Shown piece after piece: positions 38,701 through 47,999 of a stretch of 64,000 bases of DNA. Source of the stretch: Melanocharis versteri (lineage: Eukaryota; Chordata; Aves; Passeriformes; Melanocharitidae); the NCBI GenBank assembly GCA_013397845.1, contig VZTG01006664.1, positions 391,025-455,024 of the forward strand, read 5' to 3'. Position numbers and translations under genes: made by a program. The stretch's first letter is position 1, and each line of letters starts with the position of its first letter. The notes under the pieces are model-generated. The model made no database searches and was not told the origin of the DNA. It was given only the letters and a program-made list of their open reading frames with translations.

Positions 38701-41690
38701 AAAATGTGACCATAATTTGATTTACTACTAAGTTAATTTCTATCATAGACAAAGCTTAGCTGCCAGTGACATTATTTATGGCAGGATCAGGATCTCAGGA
38801 TCTTTTTATACATCTTTTATAACGCATCTTTCAATTTGGTTTGCAGCAAACACTCTGCTTCTATAATATAAGCTCTGCCAAATACCTTCTATTTCACACA
38901 CTGTGTGCATTAACACTTGGACTCGCAGTGAAGTCCCAGACCTGAAATTCACAAAGGTTTTTACAGTCCCTTATGTGTGCTAATGTGCTAAAAAGAATTT
39001 AAGTTCTGCCAGATTCTACTACTATTGTAATAACCGGGTCAACAATTAATCCTTACATTTACAGTCTGTAAACTTGGTATTTAATACTGAGTAGAACAGT
39101 TATAAGCCCTTGCAACAGGCATGTGTGTTAACCTAATTCCTTTTAAGCCACTGTTCTCTATTGTGTCCATCCAGAGGGCAAATCTCTATCACTGCATGAG
39201 ACTTCACATTCTTAGAACATTAGAGATTTCTCCCAAGCTCTGCTTAATTTATTCCCCCCTATTATCAACAAATACTCAGAACAATGATAAATTAACCAAT
39301 GCTAGGAGGATTTCGTCTGAAAAGAAGCAGAACGCTCTACAGAGAAAAGAAAAGCAACTTCTTAATCTTGCTGGCAGATGGAAACCCTACTGTTCACCAC
39401 TGTACAAAACAAATCCGGGAAAGACATAATTGCTCCAGTGTGTTGTAGGTATAACCTCAGCAGTATTGTCATGGCTCCTTCGGTATGCTGCAACTGTGTC
39501 AGATTTAAGGGTTCTCTTTGGGGGAGATTAAGTAACTTTGGGCATGACAGTTGTAAAAGTAAGTATGACAACTTCTTTCCTATATTTTACATCTGCTGCA
39601 GACTGCAATTTTACAAACAATGGTAGCTTTGGGGGTGGGTTGTTTTTCATGGGTTTTTTTAGCAATCAGAACAAAAGATATCACCAGGAAATGTTTTACG
39701 CTAAAGATTTTTTTTCCTATTGTCAGTTCAATTATAGATACTAGGGAAGAGATTCTTTCAAGCCAAACCCACAGAGTATTTGTGCACCTATACAGAGTTA
39801 AGTTTGTTAAGACATACACAAAACTGAAGTTGAGAAACTTCTTTTCTGCAGAGCTAGGAAAGAGATACAGTTTCCAGCAGCCTGAATAGTCCTTTCTTGG
39901 ACCCATGTGAGGTCTCCTTCTAGACTCAATGCAAAGATACACACTCTAGAAAAATTGACACATACCAGTCATTTTCTCTGTGTCTGATGTCTGCTGCTGA
40001 AGTTGAAATAATTATTTTACCTTAGAAACAATTAAGAAATCAAAATTACAGAGCAAAACAGATGTATACATGTGGGTCTCTCATGCACTACCCTGGGAAG
40101 ATTGGACCATTTCACCTGCTGATCCTTGGGACTCAGGAAAACTTCAGCTAGGATCACTAGCTGCATCTAGTGAAATCACCCTTTGATGTACTCATTTTTG
40201 CCAATTTTGTGAATAATAATCTGAGGAGCCCACACAAATTATCAGACAAAACAATTTCACTGAAAAATACAGGAATGCTTAGAATGTTTTATTCTTTTTC
40301 AATCTTAAAAGTTAATTGATCAGTTAAAATCAAATGTGCTTTATATCACGAATACTTCTGAGAAGAAATTTATACTTTTCTAGTTTAAAACACCATTTTG
40401 TACAGGTTTAGACTAGCTGGATACATTCAAGAGCTTTCATTCAACAAATAGATCCATATCTTCCTTACTAAGCAAATACAAATAAGTAGCAGTGTTAAGT
40501 GTGCATCCACGAAGAAAACTCTCCTTTTGCCATCACTAATTGGCCCAGTTCTGCATTCCTTCTGCACCTAGAACGCCCACTGCTTTCCAAGCCTGTGTGG
40601 GGGAAGCACAAGGAACCTTTTTATTTCCTAAGATGACAGCAAGAAATATCTATTTATATTAGAAACAAATCTGCACGTCGCTTACACAGAAGATCCAAAG
40701 TGTGTTTTCTACATATAGTTTCATAGCCTCATTTTCAGGAAGGCTTCTTAAATCTTTTTTTTTCACTCAGATTAAGAGCTAGATTTCCATTTGCCTGAAA
40801 AAGCTTATAAATAATAAAAAAGGCTGATTTTTCATTTCTTGCCCATGAAATTTAAATCAGCATCACAATAGTGCATTGATGTCAAGCCCTTACAAAAAAT
40901 TTACAGTGTTGAAGCCATGCCATTCTGACTAAATGAGTTTATTCATTCCAAACACATTACCAACAGCTTTAGTATTAAAGGTGAGGAAGGGGAAAGGAAA
41001 TCAAAGGATGTCTTTTAAAATACTGAATTTTGTTTACTTTAGCCAAGCCATAAAGCAAAAACGTTTTCTGAAAAGAGCTTCTTAAGAGCTGGTGGGCACT
41101 GAGCTGACCAAGTATGAGTCACTGCATTTCCCATTCAGTTGATTCTCACTTCTGTAACTTTTTCTGTCTAAAGAAGAAACAACTCAAGAGCCCAAACACT
41201 TCTTCGCACACCATTTCTTACAAGTATGAAAGACACCTCATACTTCTCTTTCTATTTTTTTTTTTTTGGGTTAAATAAAGAAACTTTTAAAAAAGTCAAG
41301 AATTTTAGGAATCTGTTGAGGTTTGTCTACATGGAATGGTTTTTGTTGTCATAAAGAGTCACTACTATATGATTAACACTTTATATGAATACACCATGTA
41401 ATTTTCTTTTCATAGAGGTAGTTTACGAAAAGAAAATTGAAGAACAGAGGATTCAAAAGCGTTTATAAGAGCAACTCCTATTTTGCCCAGCATTCATATT
41501 TTATCCAGCATTTTCATTTAGTCATATTGTTTACCTGTCATTTATGTTATTTTATTCCTCAGTATTTTCCCTGTCCTATTTTCAAATAGGAATCATTATG
41601 TCCTGTGTTATCTTTTAACTACTTTAAGTAAGATTAGAATGCATAACGATGATTCAGAAAAAAGTCCCTTGTACTCTGTTAGAGAAATTA

Positions 41691-41760
41691 GGTCAAATTC
41701 TAGTCCCTCTGTAGTCAATGGAAAAACTCTTACTGACTTCAATAACAAATCAAGCCCTGA
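41691..41760. repeat. Possible ancient amniote interspersed repeat
   Basis: GGTCAAATTCTAGTCCC, GTAGTCAATGG, TACTGACTTCAATA and ATCAAGCCCTGA recall old, palindrome-like repeats common in reptile genomes. This is recognition by eye of a very diverged piece. Confidence 0.35.
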
Positions 41761-42325
41761 ACACACAGCTCCCTGTAGTTCCTAAGTAAATAGCATACTG
41801 TATCTCAGAAAAGGTCAAGAACTAAGTTCTTTTCTGGATGCTTCTACAAAGAATAAGAAGCCTGTAGTTTTATGCTTCTGAAATGTCCTCTATCCAGAAG
41901 ACTATCAATATAGCCTTTTAATTTTGAATAAAGTTACCACAACCAAATTAGTCTGCCTAATATTGCTGAATACAGTCCAGTAAGTATCAATTCAGTTGAT
42001 TCCAGTTCAAGTTCTGTTGATTTTTCCTGTGCTGTTTGGGTTTAGATTTTCTTTTAACGTGTCATTTGAATCCAAACCATCATGTAAACATAGTCTATAT
42101 ACACCGTACTTAATTTAGTCAGTTCTCCTGTGAAAAATGGCAAAAGAAATCAATCATGCCTTTGAGGACGGTATTCTTCTCGAAGAAACTTAGTTTCCAC
42201 ACAGTAACGAGCAGCCAAATCCTTGAAGCTCTGCGAGGCTAATTCACCCTGGTGTAACTCCAGCGAGTCCGTGCAATTGCAAAAGGGATGAAATCCGACC
42301 CCTCCAGTCCCTGTCAGAAACGGGG

Positions 42326-42340
42326 CCAGCAGGGGGCAGG
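42326..42340 (+). promoter_or_regulatory. Candidate CTCF site
   Basis: CCAGCAGGGGGCAGG matches the vertebrate CTCF core (CCASYAGRKGGCRS) at all 14 positions. It sits in intron 1 about 1.5 kb downstream of the start codon, just outside the CpG island. Occupancy cannot be judged from sequence. Confidence 0.5.
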
Positions 42341-42604
42341 AGCCCTGATTGATCTGACACCGTCAAGGTTGTGCCCAGGTATAAAGGCTTGAATGGAAAC
42401 TGATCACCTTTCCCTGCTCCCTCTAGGGCGCCTGTTGATTCAGGGAATTCAGATCGAGAATGCCTCGTTAAAATAATAAATACATTAAAAAATTAAACCT
42501 TTCATTTCGGAGAGTTAAGTCCCTTCATTGATGCCAGACCCACAGAAAAATAAAAACCTCAGCCCCGGCCAGACCGGCCTCCAGATGCGCCTGGGGGCTC
42601 CGGT

Positions 42605-42619
42605 GGGAGGGAGGGAGGG
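42605..42619 (+). other. G-quadruplex-forming motif
   Basis: Four runs of GGG separated by single A bases, inside a longer purine-rich GGGA repeat (42602-42640). The G-rich strand is the template strand for COL11A1, 1.2 kb into the gene. Folding potential is inferred from the pattern. Confidence 0.55.
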
Positions 42620-43715
42620 ATGGAGGAAGGGAGGAGGAGGCAGCGTTTTCACCCCCGGTAGGAGAGGAGAACTCCCGCCACCGGCGACTCCGCACTGCAG
42701 CTCGGCGAGCTGCGAGCTCAGCCCAGGAGCCCAGCTGGGCTGGCGGCGGTGCGGGGAGCCCAGGGAGAGCGGTGCGGACGGCAGAAGTGCTGGGAACGCG
42801 AGGGGTGGTGCGGGGGAGGGGGCGGCGATTCCTTTCTGCTGAGGCTGCTGCGCTGCTGCCTGGCTCTTGTTCCCCCTGCAAGTCCCCCGCGGGCCGCACC
42901 CTGCCCACCAGGTCCACGGACACCTAAGGGACCACTGGATACCCGGGGAAGCGGCAGAGCGGGGAGGAGGCTGGGGACGGCGCCCCGGCACTGACACCGC
43001 CCGCGGGGAGCCCCGCGACCGTCGGGCTGAGCCCCCCCGGGCATCTCCGGGCCCGGCACCGCTCGCACCACCTGCGGGGCGCCGCTGCCCCGGGAGCTGC
43101 CCTCCGCTACGGCTGGCAAAGGGCCCCTGCAAGTGTGTTTTCTCCTTCGCTTGTGCCCTGGAAAACTTTTTGCCCACTAAAACCCGTTGCAAAAGGAAAA
43201 ATAAAAGAGAGGAGAACGGAGAAAATCAGAGCAGAGAGCCTCCACCCCCCGACTTTCCCTTTCCTCGCCCCTCCGAGGAGAAGGCAGATACTCGTCGCTC
43301 AGTCACAACCTGGTGAACTTAAGCAGTTCAACAAAACAAAGTTGGACGCACACTCCACAAGAGTCCAGTGCTGGAAGAGGATAAGTCGCTCTGTTCAACA
43401 AGTATTTCTTTCATTTTCCCACCCCGCCAGAGCATCTCCTTTACCTCATTAAAAACACATCCAAAGCTTAAGGCTGAGGCTGACCGAGAGCCATCCCTCC
43501 GCGGCACCTGGGAGGGACGTCCCAGCCCGCGCTGCCGGGGGCTCCCCGCGGGTCTCCGCGCCCGCAGCCGGCCCCAAGAGCGCCCTCGCCTCGCCAGCAC
43601 CGCGAGTCGCTCTGACAGCTTTCCTCTGAAACGCGGCCTCAGCCGTGCCCTGGGTCCTTTGCCCGAGGAGGGGACAGAGGCGACTGGACTCCCCGGCTCC
43701 CCTTTGCTTTCTTAC

Positions 43716-43830
43716 CTCCTCTGACCTCTGCAGTCCGGAGAAGGAAAGCGAAGGTGATGAGCACAGTTACAGCCGAGTCCCAGGGCCACCTTCTCGTTTT
43801 CCACCTTGTGGACCATCTCTGCATCTCCAT
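43716..43830 (-). CDS. COL11A1: COL11A1 exon 1, coding part: signal peptide
   Basis: This exon encodes residues 1-38 plus the first base of codon 39. The protein starts MEMQRWSTRWKTRRWPW, followed by a hydrophobic core (AVTVLITFAFLL) and RTAEVRG at the exon end. This is a typical signal peptide that directs the procollagen chain into the ER, and it aligns with the human start MEPWSSRWKTKRWLW. I chose the first ATG (43828-43830) because it has A at -3 and G at +4 and lies downstream of an in-frame TGA (43873-43875). A second ATG two codons later gives a length closer to the human protein and is a possible alternative start. The donor is GAG|gtaagaa, leaving phase 1. The exon sits inside the CpG island. 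Only 5' UTR and promoter sequence lie upstream. Confidence 0.93.
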
Positions 43831-44169
43831 GCTGGGCACCCACAAGTGTGAATTAAACACGGGCGCCTGCCTTCAGTTTATACCAGCTCTGTCCTTTCCA
43901 CTATATTCCCAGAGATGACCTCTCCTATAGAGCCATACGGGATAAACCGAGAGAGGTTTTCTCTCTCGCCCCGCTCCCGCTCTGCCCAGCCTTGCACAGG
44001 CCCCTCCGACCCGTCCTCCCCGGTGCCCTGCCTTCAGACTGAGGGGAGACGAGGGGCTTTAATCAAAATGCAAAGAGCTCCGCATCCCCCTAAAGGCTTC
44101 ATCCCGTCAGAGGGCTGGGCGAGCGGCTCCCAGGGCCACCCCTGGAGCCCGACTGACACGCCAGCCGCC

Positions 44170-44175
44170 GGGCGG
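44170..44175 (+). promoter_or_regulatory. GC box next to the CCAAT box
   Basis: GGGCGG, a core Sp1/KLF site, four bases from the CCAAT box. Matches to this motif are common in CpG islands, so position is the only added support. Confidence 0.35.
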
Positions 44176-44178
44176 AGG

Positions 44179-44183
44179 CCAAT
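44179..44183 (+). promoter_or_regulatory. Inverted CCAAT box (NF-Y type) upstream of COL11A1
   Basis: CCAAT on the plus strand, so ATTGG in gene orientation, within GGAGGCCAATCGCGGGG. It lies about 350 bp upstream of the start codon. From memory, NF-Y/CBF is reported to act through an ATTGG in the proximal promoter of human COL11A1. Whether this is the same site is inference. Confidence 0.5.
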
Positions 44184-44231
44184 CGCGGGGCTCCCCCGGC
44201 CGCCCACAGCACCGCCCTCCGCCTCGNGGAC

Positions 44232-44239
44232 GGGCGGGG
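44232..44239 (+). promoter_or_regulatory. GC box upstream of COL11A1
   Basis: GGGCGGGG, an Sp1/KLF-type core, about 50 bp above the CCAAT box and next to the unresolved base at 44227. Confidence 0.35.
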
Positions 44240-44881
44240 GGATGGGGATGCGGCAGGGGAGGGAGCGAGGCAAGGCAAGTTTGAGGAGAGGAATGTGCGT
44301 GAGAGGAGCCGGGGCGCCGAGGTGAAGGGTCTGCGGGGTGGCCCTCCGGACTCCCCGAAACCGCCCGCTGGCGCTGGTGCGGCGGCAGGTCCGGCCCCGG
44401 CGGCCCGTTCCCCCTTACACCCCTGCCGTGTGCCGCTTGTTCTCACACACCGTTGGGGGACCTCCGGGGGCTCTCAGGCCGCCGTAAGAAAGGAGGGAGC
44501 GGGGTGGTGGAGGAGAAGCTCGCCACCGAGCATTGCCATTCCCCGCCTCACGACATCCTGCGGCCCGGGGAGCCAGGTGTCCGCTCCTCGCCGGGAAACC
44601 TCCCGTTCGCACTCCCGTCCTGCCCCACCTGTGCAGCAGTCGGTGGCGGGGACCGGCCCGTAGGCTGAAACCTCTGGCAGAGTTTAGTTGTGCACCAGGT
44701 CCAGCCAAAATCCTCCGCTGGGATCAGGTTCTGCCCGGCTCCTCTGGAAAACGAGAGAAAACAATGGTCACGTTTTAGTAGAAATGTATATAATTTTTTT
44801 TAGCTTTTTTAAAATCTGCCTTCACCGAGATCTTTAATGCCTTACAGCATTTAATAAACATATGGTTTATCAATAAAATAC

Positions 44882-44949
44882 ATGTCAGATTATGCTTCAG
44901 ATATATGCTTCAGATTATGCTTTTATATGTCAGATTATGCTTCAGATAT
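44882..44949. repeat. 45-bp tandem repeat at the island edge
   Basis: ATGTCAGATTATGCTTCAGA followed by TAT occurs at 44882 and 44927, with a shorter CAGATTATGCT copy between. It lies about 120 bp beyond the CpG island. Confidence 0.92.
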
Positions 44950-45237
44950 TTATTATCCTTTCATAAAATGTCTTACGTTTTGCTGTGCTCCATTAACATA
45001 CCTAGCTCTTTCTGCCCTTGGTTTCCTGAAACAGTTGGTATCATTGACATTAGATTTGCAGCTGAGGAGACTGAGGTGCATAGCACAGTTACATCTGAGC
45101 TCCCTTAAGTGCTGTGCATTGGGTGCCATCACTGTAGAGATACTCAAGGTGATTCTGGTGCGTCAGGTAGTACCCACAGTACACCTGTGGAGCACCAAAA
45201 TGCCGCATGTATCCGACCTTTCTGTATCAAAACTTAG

Positions 45238-45345
45238 ACACAGAATCATTAAAGTTGGAAAAGACCTCTAAGATCATCAACCATTTAACCCAACAGCACA
45301 ATGTGCACCACTGAACCATCTCCCCAGTGGTTGTGAGACTACTCG
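45238..45345 (-). mobile_element. CR1 LINE fragment
   Basis: About 100 bases of a reverse-oriented CR1 3' end: ACAGAATCATTAAAGTTGGA, AAGACCTCTAAGATCATCAA, then CCAACAGCACAATGTGCACC. Only the terminal part is present. It is the element closest to the COL11A1 promoter on its upstream side. Confidence 0.85.
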
Positions 45346-47999
45346 CAGCTGCTTATAGATTGCTTCATCCTGTCTGACAATTGTCTGTTGTACACCCTAA
45401 CTGCATACGGGTCCCCAAAAGTCAGTACTATTATTGGTGCTCTGCAGGTCAGTGTAATTCTCAGTCATTTACTAGATGCTTTGTAGAACAGACCAAATCA
45501 ACTTGCTGTTTCAGCCTCCTTTCTTACAATGGCAGTAGGTAGTCCCAATGGCAATTTATTATTTTTACTCAATACTTTGTTGTGGGAAAATCTCATGTGC
45601 TATAAAGTTTCAAGTTTCCTCTTCATGCTTATAGATTACACATCTTTGTCACCAACAGTCTTGCTGCTTCCAGTCTCTTATCACACAGTGCTTCTCTGAC
45701 TTTGTTTTGAGCCTTTCTGTTTACCTGAATGAATACAGCTAAACTCTTCCCTAGTAAAAAGGAAAAAGTCTGTCTCAGCCCAGGAGAAGAAATGGAAGCA
45801 TTTCAGATAGTGGTGAAAAAGAACAAGTATTCTGACAATATAGAGAATAGTAATTTTACACAGTGCCTTTACCATTATTTAAGTTTTAGGGAATGTGCTT
45901 TATCTCCCAAACTGCCAGTGGAAAGATACCCACTGATTTTTGTGGTCCTACATGAATCCAAAGCAGAAAAAAGAGGTAAAAATGCTAAGTATTAATCCTA
46001 GTGAGGTAGCATACTTATATTGATCTAAAAATCTGTATAATTCTATATTAATTCTAGTTTGACTAATTAATTCAGGACCACTTTAATGTAGAGCTAGCTC
46101 AGTTATTTTTGCATGCAATTATGTTAAGCCACACAGACGTAATAAATTGCCATCAGATTCAGCAGTTACAAGAGAAAAGTTACGTGCCATTTAGGGGAAG
46201 GTCCACATTTTGCAGCCCATCAAATTCATTATTTAGGGATTATTGATTTACATTTACCTTTTTTTCCTAGTTATTGTTTGTAATCTTCTAAATTGTAATG
46301 ACGGTGTTCTAGAGTGAAGTAATTGCAGTCATGAAAATATGTCAAAGAACAGATAACAATTCAGAGCATAGATAAGCTTAATGAATGCCATAAAATTATT
46401 CTTTAAATATTTTTGTCAGAATTTTTCAGCTCTCAGATGTAATTTAGAGATAAATATTTTCTTTCTTGAATCTGAAAGAATGTTAAAATGTAAAAATATT
46501 CTGAGAAACAGAAGAGAAGTGAATGATGTTATTTATTAAATCGTCTGTGATCCACGATGATTTGTTCTTTCTGTTGTCTTTTTTGTTCCTCATTACTCTT
46601 CAAGACAGTTTTAGTGAAAAGAAAGACTAAGCACTGTGACATTCATTAGGTTCTGTCCCTGATACATCAATGTTGGCAAATTAATCCGTGCTTAAATATT
46701 AGGAATTGCTCTCTTGTATGTGCACAGATGGGTCATTGTTGTATTTTGGGGCAGAGAGGGGGAGGGGTTAGGAACTATGGAGAAGAGAACATGTTTCCTT
46801 GAACCGCTGTAGGTTACAAGAAACTCACAGCAGCAGCTCTTTCACATTCTTCAGGCTGAAGGCACCATAATGAAATGTAACTGTAAACATGGTGTTCTTT
46901 GGCTCTCTTGCAATCACATTGTGTTTTTCTAACATATTCCTTGACATCACCAAAAGCGAGAGACTTCTCTGTCTATATAAAGGGGTCATTTCACTGGGAA
47001 TAAATAATGCACTGTAAGGAAGAGAATGCTTTTATTGTTGATTTTCCTATATCTCAGGGACATTGACTTTTTTTTCCTAGTTTCACACAGATGTTGATGC
47101 CCTCTCCAATTCTATTCACAGCAGTTAGGTGAATATTGCAAAATAAATGTCTGCCTTAAAAGTCATCGCCCACTGCCTTCTCTCTTGCTTTAATTCTTTT
47201 GGTTTAGGTAGGTGGGTATTTTATCATTGTCTCATTTCTGGTGCAAATCTATGTTTGCTGAGAGTTTTCTGTTATATGATTAATATTAGGAAGAAAAGTG
47301 AGTTTATACTGCTTCAGAGAAGTGAACCCTTGTACAAAAGGTTGTCTCACAGATGGAGGTCAGTGGAATGATCTCTGCTAGATGAAATGCTAATCAACTC
47401 CTTTTTGTACTTTTAAAGGCAGAGAAATATATAAACACATGCATATAGGCAAAATAATGACAGTATTACTTACCATGATTCTATCTTCAAGAAGGGCAAT
47501 ATACCTTTTGCTATTATCAATAACAGCTTACAGCTTCACTGAACTCCCCCAGTTCCATTATCTAAGGTTTTGAAAGGTGAAGCCAAGGCTTTCTCTGACC
47601 CTCAGCAAGCCTCTTTGGGCTGGGGACTGACTGTGCCCATTGATTTTTTCTTTCAGATTCCCAAGAATTAGGGAGGAAAGAAGACAGTAAAAGAAATTAG
47701 ATACAAAACAGCGTAGTTCAGTACTCATTAGCTCAGGTACCACAAGACTAGAGAAATACTAGCATTACTAGTTTTTTCCCTATGGAGAATGTATTGAGAA
47801 TGACATAAACAAAGCCGGAATGGCAGCTGCACTGTGCAACCTTACACAGATCCAAAAGCAGGTCTGTGGTGGGGTCAGAAATTGGATGCATATTTGTTGC
47901 TGTGTTTATATTGAAGGTTGAATTTGTACCGTGTCTGGTGAAAAAAAATCCTTACAGTTTTACATTGAATGTGTACTAATGGGAGTTGCTACCAGAAAC

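Larger units (their letters stand above)
28224..43715 (-). other. COL11A1: COL11A1 intron 1 (15.5 kb)
   Basis: The longest complete intron here, from GAG|gtaagaa to a T15 tract and CTTTGTCAG. Its 5' end (42.5-43.7 kb) lies in the CpG island and carries a G-quadruplex motif; a CTCF-like site lies just outside the island. The rest is AT-rich with simple and tandem repeats (28.97, 29.96 and 35.67 kb), a short possible ancient repeat near 41.7 kb, and a GC-richer patch at 36.51-36.87 kb. Open frames of about 105-120 codons at 31.1, 33.0 and 39.6 kb match nothing I know. Confidence 0.92.
1..43830 (-). other. COL11A1: COL11A1 gene, 5' portion (start codon to intron 5)
   Basis: Five minus-strand exons together encode the N-terminus of the fibrillar collagen alpha-1(XI) chain. 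This protein is secreted and co-assembles with other type XI/V/II chains. Its retained N-terminal domain limits fibril diameter in cartilage and other matrices. The five exons join in frame (115+168+214+163+129 nt = 263 codons) and match the known exon phases of this family. COL11A1 fits better than the paralogue COL5A1 because exon 4 reads AISVEKK-VTMIVDC and exon 3 reads KPKKGIQSFLLSIYN. The gene runs off the left edge before the variable region, the triple helix and the C-propeptide. No other gene is seen inside its introns. Confidence 0.95.
43831..44250 (-). promoter_or_regulatory. COL11A1: Probable 5' UTR and proximal promoter of COL11A1
   Basis: Sequence directly upstream of the start codon. 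An in-frame TGA lies at 43873-43875. A perfect 8-bp stem-loop (43948-43968) and a three-codon upstream ORF (43925-43936) would be in the leader if transcription starts near 44.0-44.1 kb. An inverted CCAAT box and GC boxes lie further up. I see no well-placed TATA box; a TATAAA at 43877-43882 (minus) is only about 50 bp from the ATG. The transcription start is inferred, not seen. Confidence 0.6.
42530..44760. promoter_or_regulatory. CpG island over COL11A1 exon 1 and promoter
   Basis: Base composition changes sharply from AT-rich to GC- and CpG-rich at about 42.53 kb and back at about 44.76 kb. The island covers the start of intron 1, exon 1, the 5' UTR and the presumed promoter. It is the only such island in the window. 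A single unresolved base (N) occurs at 44227. Long open frames in several registers here are a by-product of few AT-rich stop codons. Boundaries are by eye. Confidence 0.85.
44761..47999. other. Intergenic DNA just upstream of COL11A1
   Basis: AT-rich again outside the island. It holds the 45-bp tandem repeat and a CR1 fragment. No exon, RNA gene or long conserved frame was recognised. In other vertebrates the region upstream of COL11A1 is gene-poor, which fits. Confidence 0.7.

Noticed and set aside
39580..39942. 120-codon minus-strand frame overlapping a plus-strand frame in intron 1
   Set aside because: Both strands are open at once and neither resembles a known protein.
42380..42386. TATAAAG on the plus strand
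   Set aside because: Antisense to the gene, with no downstream exon or other promoter elements; a chance match in AT-rich surroundings.
42515..43192. A 225-codon minus-strand open frame in the CpG island, with several overlapping frames of 100-150 codons
   Set aside because: Composition is Pro/Gly/Ala/Arg-rich as expected from GC-rich DNA, frames are open in several registers, and the region is the start of COL11A1 intron 1.
43877..43882. TATAAA on the minus strand just upstream of the start codon
   Set aside because: Only about 50 bp from the ATG, it would leave almost no 5' UTR; this gene family member is known for TATA-less initiation.
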